A stretch of 64,000 nucleotides of DNA from Crithidia sp. LVH-60A (GCA_030078075.1 CP119638.1:1150001-1214000), one strand, 5' to 3'. Shown: positions 1-11,098, numbered from the stretch's first letter. Translations and numbers: made by a program. The notes: generated from the letters alone by a model not told the origin.

Positions 1-713
1 ATGAAGTTGCGCACCCCAATGAACTTGCCTTTCTCGTCCAGGTAGACCGCCGTGTGCCCGGGGACGTCGACGACGACGGCGTGGTACTTGGAGACATCGG
101 CGTCGCGGCGCGCCTGCGCCGTGTACCAGCGGTAGCCAATCAGCATCGCCAGCAGCGTCGAGATGACGCCGAGCTGCCGCCACGTCCGCTGCAGCCGTAC
201 GCGGGCCGCGATCTGCGCGATGAGGATGCGCTCCTGCGGCGACATGGCGTACGCCCGCTGCACCGACTCGGTGGGGTTGCGCTGCGGCAGCATTTTCGAC
301 ACAATGTTCTTCGCGTAGAAGGCCTCGAAGCCGCGTGGCACGGCGCGATCCTTCGTGAACGTCTCATTAACATTGGGCTGCTGCTGCTGCTGCTGTTGCG
401 GGGTCGGCTTTGTTCCGGATGGCGGAGGTGTGCTCGCACTCGACGGCTTCCTCGCGTCGGCGGCGCTCGGCGTGTCTGCCTTGGGCGGCGACGACGCCGC
501 CGACGCAGGTGCCTCACCGGCGCCATGGCTGTTGCTGCCCTGCGCGTCCTTCTTGTCCGCGGCAGGCGTCGGCGGCTTCTCAGAGGGCGATGGCGGCTGA
601 GGAGGCGAGGAGGAGGAGGAGCAGAAGCGAACGCTGCTGCAGCACGCGGCGGCAGACGACGCCGCGAGTGGCGGGCGGCGGCACAGCACGAGAAGGGACC
701 GTCGGCACAGCAT
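1..713 (-). CDS. hypothetical mitochondrial-type membrane protein, 3' end off the window
   Basis: The frame is open from an ATG at 713 down to base 1, giving at least 237 residues without a stop. The first 25 or so residues (MLCRRSLLVLCRRPPLAA...) are basic and hydrophobic with no acidic residue, which is typical of a mitochondrial import signal. Next comes a low-complexity Pro/Ser/Ala region with a run of seven Gln (around residues 110-117), then a conserved-looking charged segment (FTKDRAVPRGFEAFYAKNIV) and one probable membrane helix (LGVISTLLAMLIGYRWY) near residues 180-197. The visible C-terminal part (AVVVDVPGHTAVYLDEKGKF) looks like folded protein. I do not recognise the family. Third positions are G/C-rich, as in neighbouring genes, and the reading frame is in the direction of the cluster. 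The function is unknown; an inner-membrane protein is an inference from the leader and helix. Confidence 0.7.
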   Translation of the reverse strand, partial: MLCRRSLLVLCRRPPLAASSAAACCSSVRFCSSSSSPPQPPSPSEKPPTPAADKKDAQGSNSHGAGEAPASAASSPPKADTPSAADARKPSSASTPPPSGTKPTPQQQQQQQPNVNETFTKDRAVPRGFEAFYAKNIVSKMLPQRNPTESVQRAYAMSPQERILIAQIAARVRLQRTWRQLGVISTLLAMLIGYRWYTAQARRDADVSKYHAVVVDVPGHTAVYLDEKGKFIGVRNF

Positions 714-1223
714 CTCTCTGTCTGTTTTCCCTTTTCTTGTGTATAGGTGTGCTTCTGAGAATACTGGCAGTAGCTTATGGGGAGAAAAATGAGAAGTGAA
801 AAGCAGAAAAAGGGATAGAGAGACAGCATAGAGAACAGGAAAACAACACAGCAAAGAGCAAGACGGAGTGCAAGCACGCTGGCAAGGATTTGCAACGGAA
901 GGCAACACATTACAGCGGCTCTCGCTCGCTCTCTCGCCCTCTAAAATTCACGGTGTTGCAAGACAGGTGCGCAGTGCTGACGCCGCGAAACGTGCTCCTC
1001 GCCATCTGGTTAGCGTGACAGCAACCATCGAGCACCTTTTCCTCGAGTACGCCGCTCTTGAAGGAGGGAGGAATCTTTTACCCTTTCCTCTGCTGTTGTG
1101 CCTTGTTAGGGAACACATGCTGTGGGCACGTGCACATTTGCAGCATCTCACTTAATCAGAAAGAGCAGACTAGAATGAAACAAGCGAGCAATCAATGTTA
1201 CAGAAAAGACTCCAAAGGTAATG
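714..1223. other. intergenic region
   Basis: About 510 bases between the start of the left-edge gene and the end of the large membrane-protein gene. Bases 778-860 are purine-rich on the plus strand, so pyrimidine-rich on the transcribed strand, as expected just upstream of a trans-splice site for the left gene. No gene is visible. Confidence 0.5.
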
Positions 1224-4200
1224 TCAATCGCGTCCTGCGAGCGTGTCCAGCTTGCGCCGCATTGCCCACGTTTGGCGTCGCACGATGACAGACCACCTCG
1301 CAAAACGCCGCGCCGCCCTTCTCCGCTCCACCAACAGAAAGACAAACAGCAGCGCTATCACGACAAGCACCATTGGCCGCAGCCAGCCACCCATCGCTGG
1401 CCGTGTGCCGACCAATGAGATGACGAGCGGCTGCCCAACTGGCTCGCCGTCCCGCGTTGCAGCCGAAAACTCTACGGCGTCGCGCAAAAGCACTGCGCGC
1501 CGCGGCGTCACGCGCTGCGCGAGGTACCACATGTGCACGCACCATCGCGCTGACAACGCCGGGGTGTGTAGCCCCGCGTCGGTGCACGGGACAACCTCCA
1601 ACCGCTGCCCAGCCTGGATGCAGCCCGTTTGCGGAAGCTGGTAGAGGCATCCCTGCTGCGCCGCACGCGACAGGCGCACGGTCAGACGACCTCCATCAGA
1701 CTCGGTAGTCCGAAAGCGAACGGTGAGGGAAAACGGTCAGAGGTCCTGTCGCGGCGGCACGAAGCCCCACGGGCTCGGCACCACGATGCGGACCGCCCCA
1801 CTGGCGTTGGCAGCGGCGATGATCCAGTCCGGTGACTCCCCTTCCACCTGCGGCGTCCACGCCACCGCGGCGCGCTCGGACCAGACCACCGCGTACGGCT
1901 GCAGCTTCACCGTTGTCGCGGCCACCCCCGAGTCGGACGTCTTCACCGCGTGCACGACCAACAAAGGAAGATCGCCAGAGGACTCCAGCACGAGGCAGCC
2001 ACGCGTCAGCGATGGCCAGTAGCCGCGAACACCGGACTTTAGTTTCGGCTGCAGTGGCCTCTCTGTGCGTGCGTACACCGGCGGCACCGCATCATCCACA
2101 GCGACGCACTCGTACACCTTCCACGGGAACCACGCCGTCACGTTGCCGTGTGCGCTGCCCACCAGACCCGTCTCCACATCCGACCGCGTCGACATCCGCA
2201 GGACCGAGAAGACGTTTCTGCTGGGCTGCGGCTGCAGCGGTGACGCGCGGCGACTGCCGCCAGCCAGAGGCAGCATAAAAGCCGGCCGCACCGCCGCGTC
2301 GGGCCACTCGCGGACGTGCAGCACAACCTCGTACTGCTGCTCCGCCTGCTGCTGCACGGACCACATGTTGTACCGAATCACCGCGAGCTCCTCCTCCTTT
2401 CCTGCAGCGCCGGCGCCACGTGACGGTGATGGTGGCGGCGTGTAAAACACCAGCAAGGATGGGTCCTCGGCGCGGGTTGCATCGACAGGCGGCTCCTCCT
2501 CGACCACCGTGCCAGCGGAAAGCGGGGGACCCACGTAGGCGGAGCAGTTGTGCCAGCAGCACACGCAGCCGACGTCCACGTCCAACGGTTTTGGCGCCGC
2601 ATCGCAGTGGCCGAGGAACCGCCGCGCCTCCTCGTCACCGGTGCTGTAGCACGAAGGCGCTCGCGACAGCGTTCCACTCAAGGGCAGCGACACGAAGCGG
2701 ACGCTTTGTCTCGGCGGACGAGTGGCCACGCCATTCGTACCTGCAGCAGCCTCTCGCTGTGGCAGTGGCAGCCGCAGCGGATTCGCCGTGTGCCGGTGGA
2801 CAAACATGTGGGTGGTTATCGCGATCGGGGGCTGCGCGTCAGCCTGCTGACAGCTTTCCTTTGCCTCCATGCGAAAGACAAGCGTGAAGGCTGCGGAGAA
2901 GTCAAAGGCGAAGTCGACACGAACGGACACTGCGTCGTCCACGGTGCGGTCCACCGACGGGGAGGCTGTCGCGGCGGCAGCGCACCCAGCCGTCGGCGAC
3001 GCGAACCACGAGGCGGGCGGCACGTACCGCAGCAAAGTGGGCTTCTCCCGCATCACCCACGCTCCACGACCATCAGTCGTGTTCAGAGACAAATTGGTGT
3101 GGCGCCGGAGCCGCCGCCACTGCAGGCCACGCTGCGCCTCGCTCAGGCTCGCCGGGGCCACGGCACGCCCCTGCAGCTCGCCGCGAAGGCCGTGCAGTGA
3201 GGCCGCGTCGAGCGTCACGGCTGTAATGTGAGGGCGAAACACGGCGGGCACGGCAGCAGCGACATCGACAACAGCAGGCACATCAGCTGTCCTGTTAAGG
3301 CGCACCACGTACGTGGCCCCGGGGAGGTGGCGGAAGTACAGCGAGATGAGCGCCAGCGGCAGTACACGAACGGCCACCTGCGTGCTGGCGGAGGTGTAGG
3401 TGCCGGCGAGCGACTTGTGCGCGCTCACGGTGTAGAAGCGGAGGCTGCCGACCACGTCAATGCTCGGCAATTCACAATCCTCCTTTACGGCAGCCGTCCC
3501 ATTGCCGGCCGCTGCCGAAACGTTGGCGGCGGTGTTGTTGTACAAGAGCTGCATCGTGCACGTCGGCTCGCCTTGCACGCACGGCACACAGCGGCGGTTG
3601 AGCTGCTCGGCAATCGTTAAATGCGGAATTTCCGGTGTTGGCGCTACCCAGCACAGCTCCTTCATCTCAAAGGCAGACGCGCTCGCGTGGGTTTTCGCCG
3701 TGTGCGCAGTCACGAAGACCTCACGTTCGACGTGCGCTACAGGAGGGACGGTGATATTGGCGGCCGCGATGACGGCGCGCGGCGCTGGCGTCCACGCCAC
3801 CCGCACCTCCCCAGCGGGGGTGAAGGCGCCGCTGCCACGTTGGCGGGCGCGGTAGCCGACGGCGCAGAGAGGCGGGGGCTCGGCGCTGACGTTTGTGTCC
3901 GCTGTGGTCGACAGCATCCAGTCCTGCATCGCCGCCGCCACCTCCGACCTGGTCATATCAACGCGAAATCGAATTTGTGCGGTTGGGGGGAAGGAGAAGG
4001 GCAGATCTGTGATTTCCTCCGGCGAGGTCAGCACCTCCCTCTGCTCCTCCTCTTCCCCTGCATCTTCGTTAATCGGCGGCGTCGTGGCCGCCACGTTACC
4101 CTCCTCCACGAAGTACAGCACACACGGCGCCAACGACGCTCGACCATCAAGTGAGAAGAGCTCCACCATCTCGAGCGCCTCAAGGCCCGGCTCAACGTCT

Positions 4201-5054
4201 TTAGGCAAAGTAACATTGAGCGTGTCGTTGTCGCCGGCGGTGGGACGCAGTGTGTAGCGTATCAGATCGCCCGGTAGTGCGTGGCGCCAGTGCGGTCGCA
4301 GCTCTGCCCGCGGACCAATGGCGATGGGCAGCACAGCGGTGTCGTCCGTTTGCTCCAGCCGGTCGGTATCAAAGAGGAGGCCGTCGCCCTTCACCTCATC
4401 ATCATCATCGGCGTCGTCCTCGTCTTCGACCCGCTTCTGGTCCGCATCGCCAGCCTCGTCCTCTCGCTCGACCCACGCCCACCCGTCCACCCACGCCGTC
4501 GTGGTCGGCGCCACCGGCGCAAACGTCAAAGGTGCGATGGTAAGAAGCAGGCGGTGGTGCTGCACGGGGTGCTCGCGCGTGACGGGAGTAGGCATGAAGC
4601 GCAGTGGAATAGAATCGTTCACGCTGGCCATCTCCTCGACCTCCCTCGTAGCTTTGTGTTGCGTCGTCGCGTTAAGCGGTGAGGGGCAGTAGGTGATCGT
4701 CCCGAAGCCGTAGTCCAGAGAGCTGCCCTGCTTCAGCAACGTCCGCTGCCGCCAACGCTGCGAGGTCGCGTAGAGCGCTTGGCCAGCCTCGATGTCGCCA
4801 TGAGACAGCTCACCGTGTGCGGCCTCGCCATCGAAGATGATCGTGCCCATGCTTCCCACCCGCCGCGTGAGAACCATGTCGAGGTCGATGACGACGCAGT
4901 GACTGCGGAGCACCACGAGCTGCAAGGTGTTGGACTCGTTGTACACCACTGTGTACGGGTTTAAAAATGCCTGCGCACACCCACATGACGCGAGCAGCGC
5001 GATGCCGCACACAAACAGAAGAAACGCCGCCCAAAAGCGGCAAGGCGTGCGCAT
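1224..5054 (-). CDS. large type I membrane glycoprotein, reading frame interrupted by one in-frame TGA
   Basis: The first ATG in frame is at 5054 (a GTG lies two codons upstream). It opens with a signal peptide (MRTPCRFWAAFLLFVCGIAL) followed by a long predicted lumenal or extracellular region with several N-x-S/T sites, an acidic patch (DEDDADDDDEV) around residue 215, and scattered Cys. The frame reads 1,105 codons to a TGA at 1737-1739, then stays open in the same frame for 170 codons to a TGA at 1224. That downstream piece holds further Cys-containing ectodomain, one clear membrane helix (LVVIALLFVFLLV) and a short basic tail (ERRRAARRFARW). The two parts fit as one type I membrane protein: large ectodomain, single helix, basic cytosolic tail. 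The family is not recognised. The internal TGA may be a mutation, a base error, or a genuine stop giving a secreted form. If the stop is real, the CDS is 1737-5054. Confidence 0.75.
1737..1739 (-). other. in-frame TGA inside the large membrane-protein gene
   Basis: On the minus strand the frame reads ...FVPPRQDL, TGA, PFSLTVRFRTTE... without any shift. Coding character (high GC3, plausible beta-rich ectodomain sequence) continues on both sides. The base after the stop is C; UGA-C is the stop context most often linked to read-through in eukaryotes, but no read-through signal can be proven here. Confidence 0.85.
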
Positions 5055-5060
5055 TTTCAC

Positions 5061-5944
5061 CCCAGAAGTAAATAAGAAAAAATCAATGAATTGATGTGTT
5101 TTTTTTTCTTTTTTTCAAAAAAGAAATGTCTGCTCGGTATGTTGGTAAGCGTTTGCAGGTTTGTGGGGTAGTTGTTCCTTGACTGCATACAGCTTGTAGT
5201 TCATTTGCGTGTTTGTGTGACGAAGAAAATTGAAGGCCGTGTTGCACTAGAGTGTCTTCATACGTTCTTGCTCGCAGACACGCACCGCCTTGCACTCTTC
5301 TGCGCTTGTGGAGGAGATGAGAAAGTGCGAAAGCACCAGAACGACAGAAGAGGGGAGTAACACAGGAGAGAAAAAGAAAATGGCGGTCACTGTCAACGAG
5401 GAAAGCAACGCAGATTGCGAAAATGTGGCCCTTGCTCTGGTGCAACGAAAAGCGAGACGTCGAGCAACGTGTCGCGGTTCCTCTCTTTCACGTTTAAAGG
5501 AAAAAAAAGAGCGAGGGAGACTTCTGCAGAGGAAAACAACACGACAGACATTCACGATACCTTTTCCTTCAGTGAAAAAAAGGAGATTTGCACAAAAGGG
5601 AGCTTGCCCTTAATTTTCTCAATATGTCGAGATGCTCTTCGCACGAGGGCCACCGCAAAATGCGCTGTTTTTATTATTATTCTTCCTTTCTCACGTGGGT
5701 GGCGATGTCGACCAAATAAGCGGGCACGCGAGCAACACTTCGGAGAAAGTAGGTGTGTTTGTGTGTGTGTGAACGTGTGCGGCTAAATGACACTGAGAGC
5801 CACTGCAGCTTGCGAGGGCATCGCTTGCCATGAAGCACAACTTCTTCACTTACTTTTTTTTTGTATTTCGTGTATGTGTGTGTGTTGGCTTCGACTCTCT
5901 TATTTCTTGAGGGGCCATCACACGTTAAGCGTGAGTCCAGTGTG
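5061..5944. other. intergenic region with GT microsatellite
   Basis: Gene-free spacer between the SMYD-like gene and the membrane-glycoprotein gene. It contains a T-run at 5099-5115 and a GT-rich stretch near 5755-5775. The short open frames on both strands lack codon bias and are not called. Confidence 0.5.
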
Positions 5945-8074
5945 TCACGTAGCAGGAGCATCGCTAGAAGCAACCGAAGCCGCTCCCACAGCCTCAGTGC
6001 CCGCTTTAAGACTCGACTCCACGTAGGCGATCTGAAGATCTAGCATCGTCGACGGCGCGTAGAAGCGGCGCAGCAGCTCCACGGCGCTCGCCGCAGCCTC
6101 CTTCTTATCCGCTTCGCCCTCCGACAGAAAGGCGAGGCGCGTGTACTCGTTGATGAGCTCGACGCGGTTGGCCGTCTTGTGGATCGCAATGTCGAGCCGC
6201 AGCGCCTCTTTCAAGTGCTCGACGCACTTGTCGCGCTGCTTTAGGTGAAAGTAGGCCTGCGCGAGTCCGTCGTGCGTCTTAATGAGCATCCACTGCGGCG
6301 GGTTTGGCGGGGGACAGATGTAGCGCATTACAATCTCGTAGCTCTGCAGCAGGACGGTGACGGCGGTCGCGTAGTCGCCCTCGCGCACGAGGCGGCGTCC
6401 CTTCTGGTAGTAGTCGGAGGCCTGCACGTACTTCTCCTTCTCCGCCGTCATCACCGGCTCGTCGACCTGGTTGCGGCACGACTGGCAGCCACAGAAAAAG
6501 CCGTAGCGGTCGCGCAGGGTCTGGAGGCGGTGCCGCATGCTGTGGAAGGAGAAGCAGGTGATGCCGCCATAGGACACCGTCAGCTCCTCTCCCTCCATGA
6601 TGGGGCGAATTGCTCGCAAGACCAGCTTCGCACACGAGCCCTGCGGGTTGCCCTCGAAGGAGACGTAGCAGTTCGGGTCGCAGGCGTGGTTGCAGAGCGC
6701 GCCAATCGCGTAGATCGCCTTGCCCAGGTGCGCCGTGGACGTGTTCGTCTGCAGCAGCGCTGCCCCGCTGTTCGCGTTTGTCGCCGCAGCAGCCATCCGC
6801 ATCACGCACGTCACATCCACCGCGTTGAGCAGGATCTGCCGCTGCGCCTTGCGGAGCTGCTCCGCCTCGGCTTCTGTGAGCGCGCCGACGTAGAAAGCGA
6901 TCGCCGCGACGAGCGACTCGTAGCCGCCAACCGCGGCGTTGGGCTGCAGCTCCTTGGTGAAGCTGCCCTCCAGAGTGCGGATGTGGTTGGCGCCGAAGTC
7001 GCTGCCGGTGGCCGGGTCCAGCTCTGCGGGGGAGGACAGCTCCGCCAGCTCGGGAAAGGCCCGCATGCCCAGCAGCATGCGGTAGGCCAGCAGCGCGTCG
7101 TTGGGGCAGCAGAGGAAGAAGACGTGCTTGCTCTCGTGCTGCCCGTAGTGCTCCCACGCTGCCGTGGCGCACGCCGTGCTGCAGAAGAAGCCGCGCGACT
7201 TGATGCCGCGCGCACGGAACTCCTCGCCGTGGTAGAGGCAGGTGCTGTGCTGCAGGCAGTAGGAGCAGACCGACAGCAGCGTCTCCGTCCGCGCCACGAG
7301 CGCGTACGGCGTCTCCTCCAGCACCGCACCCTCCGTCAGCCGGCTCGTGGCAGCGAGGGCACGCCCCTTCGCGGAGCGCTCGACGTGCAGCGGGACTCGG
7401 ATGTGCGCGCGGGGCGGCAGCGCTGTTGTTGCCATCCCACTCACCGCCTCCCCAAACACCTTCGCCATCGTCTGTGGCGAGTTCGCCGCGTCGTGCGACT
7501 CCTGCCTGGCTGCCTCGACGTCCTTTTCCCCCAGCTGAGTCAGCCCCAGCTCCACCAGCGACCGCCCACGCCGCGTGAGGGCCTTCCAGTAGGTGGGCTG
7601 GTAGGTGAGAGCGCGGTCGGCATCAACGCAGGCGTCGGCGTAGCGGTGCTGGTCAAAGAAGACAGTGCTGCGGTTGTTCAGCAACACCGCCAGCGTCTCG
7701 GCACTCTCGGCGCAGAGAAGGCCGTTCGTGTAGGACAAGATCGCCTGCTGGTGGAGGCGCCGCTTGTACTCGGTGTTGCCCTTCTCCTTCCACTTGAGCG
7801 CTACCTGCTCATCCAAGCCGGCCACCTGGCGTGCTTTGAGAAAGAGGTCATCAAGCTGCTGGAAGACTTCAGGCTTCTTGGCCTTGACGTCACGCAGCAG
7901 CTCCCCGATCGGCAGCTCACCACCGTTGGGCGGGAAGGCTGGCTTTAGGGCCTCAAGGAACACGTAGAGGTCGCCAGAGGTTTGGTCGGTTGGCGGCGGT
8001 TTGTTGTCGGCGCTGCCGCAGCTGCCGCCGTGACTGTGGCTGTGGCCGTGGCTGTCGTCTGCGGAGCTGTGCAT
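5945..8074 (-). CDS. SMYD-like SET/MYND domain lysine methyltransferase with TPR repeats
   Basis: This 709-residue protein starts at the first ATG in frame (8074). The first 30 residues are rich in His, Ser and Gly (DDSHGHSHSHGG), a possible metal-binding tail. Residues 92-180 form TPR-type helices (WKEKGNTEYKRRLHQQAILS...). The split SET domain starts near residue 228 (VPLHVERSAKGRALAA), is interrupted by a MYND zinc finger (CSYC...FFCSTACATAAWEHYGQH, about 270-315), and resumes with CNHACDPNCYVSF and GEELTVSYGG, the cofactor and substrate site motifs. It is followed by the post-SET cysteines FFCGCQSC. The C-terminal 150 residues are again TPR-like. This order is that of SMYD-family protein lysine methyltransferases, which use S-adenosylmethionine. 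The substrate cannot be told from sequence; histone and non-histone targets are both known in the family. The N-terminal TPR is more than most animal SMYDs have. Confidence 0.88.
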   Translation of the reverse strand: MHSSADDSHGHSHSHGGSCGSADNKPPPTDQTSGDLYVFLEALKPAFPPNGGELPIGELLRDVKAKKPEVFQQLDDLFLKARQVAGLDEQVALKWKEKGNTEYKRRLHQQAILSYTNGLLCAESAETLAVLLNNRSTVFFDQHRYADACVDADRALTYQPTYWKALTRRGRSLVELGLTQLGEKDVEAARQESHDAANSPQTMAKVFGEAVSGMATTALPPRAHIRVPLHVERSAKGRALAATSRLTEGAVLEETPYALVARTETLLSVCSYCLQHSTCLYHGEEFRARGIKSRGFFCSTACATAAWEHYGQHESKHVFFLCCPNDALLAYRMLLGMRAFPELAELSSPAELDPATGSDFGANHIRTLEGSFTKELQPNAAVGGYESLVAAIAFYVGALTEAEAEQLRKAQRQILLNAVDVTCVMRMAAAATNANSGAALLQTNTSTAHLGKAIYAIGALCNHACDPNCYVSFEGNPQGSCAKLVLRAIRPIMEGEELTVSYGGITCFSFHSMRHRLQTLRDRYGFFCGCQSCRNQVDEPVMTAEKEKYVQASDYYQKGRRLVREGDYATAVTVLLQSYEIVMRYICPPPNPPQWMLIKTHDGLAQAYFHLKQRDKCVEHLKEALRLDIAIHKTANRVELINEYTRLAFLSEGEADKKEAAASAVELLRRFYAPSTMLDLQIAYVESSLKAGTEAVGAASVASSDAPAT

Positions 8075-9872
8075 GGGACGAGACGAAGAAAAACGAAGCC
8101 GCGAGTCTGCGTACCAGGTAAGGTACAAATGGGTAAAGGGAGAGTGAAGAGCACTAGGCGATGGGATGCAAGTCGTGCAATAAGACACACGTGTCTGTGT
8201 CCTTCGCACCAAGTAGGTGTGTGACTGGAAAAAAAATAAATGCTGTCACGAGAGAAAAAGGAAGGAGCGAGGAAAACGAAGTTGCAAATGGAGCTATCTC
8301 TCTCTCTTTTTGTTTGGCCCACAGTTGCGAGTTACAAGGCTGCAGCTGTTTAAGCCGTGGCACCGTGGAGGAGAGTTTTGTGCCTCGACACTGTGAAGTT
8401 GTGACGAATAAACGCCTCGCCGGACGTTTTTTTTTTCCGACGCCGCTTTCGACGACAGCAACGGAGGACACCCACAAAGTCTGCGATCTACTCTGCGGTT
8501 ACGTCAGATTTATTCGAAGGAGTAGCTTCACTTCGCTTTCCCTTGCCGTTGCCTCCACTTGTTTGCCATCGATTCAAAGCGCACTTGACTCGTGTGCACC
8601 TTTGTACCGAAAAAAAAAGGAGGGGAAAAAGGGTCGATAGCTCTCGACTTGTGGTTTCGTCGGCCTTTTTTTTTTTTTTACCGCTTTACGTTCTTCAGTC
8701 GTTCGTTAGTTAAATCAGGATAACGAGTTTCAGTGTTCGAGAAATGTGCTGACGTCCACCGTCACGCCGATCCCGAAGTTCAGGAAAAAAAAAAGAACAG
8801 AAGTGAAGAGAGGGAGAAAAAAAAGCACTCCACCTCTTCACAAAAAAAAAAGTTAAATCACAGACAATGAAGAGCGCAAACCCACGAAAACAAAACCATC
8901 TGTCGAAGCGCCATTTCAGCGAGTGGAGATTACGAAAAGAAAACCTCGTGGCCACAGCCAGCACGGAGACGCACAGTGGCGAAGGGAGAATAAGGGACGT
9001 AACAAGAAGGTGTACGAGATGGAGTGTGCGTTTGACCAGCACGCTCGACGAGAGCGTGAGAACGAATTTGATTGCGGGAAAGGCGAAAGGTGAAAAGAAC
9101 AATTATTAACGAGACGATTCCAGCCGCCACTCAAACCTCTAATGGGGAACAGGGGAGAAAAAAAAAAGATTCAAATACCCCCCATTCATTTTGGCAGGAG
9201 AAGCATCAACAATTTAAAAACACGCGCGCTTGTTTTTCTCGTAAAGCTCTGGGTGAGCATGCGTGTGCCCAGTCCGCCACCTCGCTATCACCGCCACCAC
9301 TCCTCCACACACAACATACGTGCCCCTCTACCGCGGCTGGACCTTACTTTGCCACCGTCTAAAATCCTGACGGCGCTTCAACAGTTTCTCCCTCCTCCCC
9401 CTCTTCCTCTCACACCCTTCCTATCAGACTTTGTTAGTCAACAGTGACACACAGCCCACTGCATCCGTTAGCACACATTCCGCAAAAGGAAAAGAAAAAA
9501 GCACGAATTGAACAAAGAGATTACTAAGCCGTGCCGCACTGCCCCAAGTTTTACTTGTAGGCACGCTCGCTCAGGCGAAGCACTGACCATGCAAAGACCG
9601 GTTGTCGTACGCCTCATCAACGTGCACCGCCTCCACCACTCCCTCACTCTTATTTTTCCTTTGTCTCTGCCTGTTGGCCGTGTCCTAAAACCGCAGCCAC
9701 AGCGACAGGACAGCAGGACACTCGCCAGTGGAAGATGAAGGGCTTTGTGTAAAGGAGGCGGAGAAGCAGCTCAACGACCGTGTGAGAACAACCAGAAAGA
9801 AACAGAAAGAGCTGCAAAGATTGACAGGCCATTCACACCTCTTCCCTATCGTTTCTTGGACAAGAACGCCGC
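8075..9872. other. intergenic region
   Basis: This 1.8 kb stretch carries no convincing gene. Immediately upstream of the SMYD-like start, a possible trans-splice acceptor AG lies at 8107-8108 (read on the minus strand), 33 bases before the ATG. The part at 9270-9430 is pyrimidine-rich on the plus strand and lies in the presumed 3' UTR of the UPRT gene. Several A or T runs of 8-12 bases are present. Confidence 0.45.
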
Positions 9873-10625
9873 TTAGTCGGCGACGGTGCCGAAGTAGCGA
9901 TCGCCAAAGTCGCCGAGACCCGGCAGGATGTACATGTTCTCATCGAGGTCGTCGTCGATGGCGGCCGTCACGATCTGGATCTTGGGGAAGCGGCCGAGGA
10001 ACTTCTTGATGCCGGCAGGGGCAGCAACGAGGTTCAGAAAGATGATGTTCTCCTCCGGCACGCCGTACTCGTTGATCAGGATCTCGGTCGCCTTGATGGC
10101 GCTGCCACCGGTGGCGCACATGGGGTCCAGCAGCAGCACGCGGCGGCTGGCGACATCCTTCGGCATCTTGCTGTAGCTGAAGCGCGAGTCCGGGCCCTTG
10201 TCGGCACTCGCCTCGTCGCGCTGGACGAGGATCTTGCCGATGCGGACGCCGCGGCACATCTCACGCAGCACGCGCTCCATCGACTCGCCGGCGCGCATGA
10301 TGGAGACGCCGATGATGCCGCGCTCGTCGGGGCGGACACCCTTGTAGACGGCGCCGGTAGGGGTGATGACGTTGCACGGCTCCACTGGGATCATGCACAG
10401 CGCGGCCTCGAGAATGAGGCGCATGATGCGCTCCGAGTAGAAGACGAAGTCGGTGCGCTGCGTCTCGACGTTGCGGATCACCGTGAAGAGGAAGTGCAGC
10501 TGCGGCGTCTGCGGCAGGAGGTGGAGGTGGCCGGGGAACATGTTCAGAATCTGCATTGTGCTTTCGTGCTCGACAGCGGTGGCGCTGTGCATGTGCACGG
10601 CAGTTGTACCGGCGGAGTTGGACAT
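9873..10625 (-). CDS. UPRT: uracil phosphoribosyltransferase
   Basis: This 250-residue protein starts at the ATG at 10625 and makes UMP from uracil and PRPP in cytosolic pyrimidine salvage. The PRPP-binding loop LLLDPMCATGGSA lies at about residues 164-176. The family's uracil-binding C-terminus PGLGDFGDRYFGT ends at about residue 247, and other family features are present (GVSIMRAGES near 106-114, LVQRDEAS near 133-140). The length is close to that of known UPRTs. In trypanosomatids this enzyme is the main route for exogenous uracil and 5-fluorouracil. The start is well supported, because a polypyrimidine tract and AG sit about 43 bases upstream. Nothing is broken and the active-site loop is intact. 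Confidence 0.97.
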   Translation of the reverse strand: MSNSAGTTAVHMHSATAVEHESTMQILNMFPGHLHLLPQTPQLHFLFTVIRNVETQRTDFVFYSERIMRLILEAALCMIPVEPCNVITPTGAVYKGVRPDERGIIGVSIMRAGESMERVLREMCRGVRIGKILVQRDEASADKGPDSRFSYSKMPKDVASRRVLLLDPMCATGGSAIKATEILINEYGVPEENIIFLNLVAAPAGIKKFLGRFPKIQIVTAAIDDDLDENMYILPGLGDFGDRYFGTVAD

Positions 10626-10667
10626 GGTGGAGTGATGGGAGACGTAGAAAGGGAAAGCGGTGAGTCA

Positions 10668-10698
10668 CTTGAGATGGGTAAGAAACGAGAAAAAGAAG
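10668..10698 (-). promoter_or_regulatory. candidate spliced-leader acceptor for the UPRT gene
   Basis: On the minus strand a pyrimidine tract (CTTCTTTTTCTCGTTTCTT) is followed by CCCATCTCAAG, with the AG at 10668-10669. This would leave a 5' UTR of about 43 bases. It fits the trypanosomatid rule of polypyrimidine tract then first AG. Inferred, not proven. Confidence 0.4.
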
Positions 10699-11098
10699 TA
10701 CAGATGGCAACTTTCTGGTAAAGGTGAGCTTTTTTTTTTTGAGAGGGTTATAAAATTAAAGGCTTTTAGGAGGAAAAAAGGATTTAAAAAAGATACCTTG
10801 TTACTTAGATTTATTTTGCTTTTCTTTTTTGTTGAGAGGTAAGTGGGGTGGGATTGTTCTGACGTGCGAAAAGGCGGTTGTGTAAAGGGGTTGTGATGGA
10901 TGCACGTAGGGGTAAAGCCGAGGCGGGAGAGTTCAAGAGAGGAAGAGAATGAGTGTTCAAAAGCTGTGCTCGTAGAAGAAAAGCTGACTTTCACTAAATG
11001 CAGATTGATGTACTGTGTGTTTTTTTTTTCCTATTTAGCGGGGAATGTCCATGAGCGCAAAAAAAAAAAGGCGTGCGGCTGCTTATTGCCCAACTACA

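Noticed and set aside
140-910. A 256-codon minus-strand open frame overlapping the left-edge gene in another frame
   Set aside because: Its first part is spacer-like and its remainder is an Arg-rich shadow. The frame starting at 713 gives a plausible targeting signal, membrane helix and folded C-terminus.
6245-7948. A 567-codon plus-strand open frame opposite the SMYD-like gene
   Set aside because: Antisense shadow; SET and MYND residues are clear on the minus strand.
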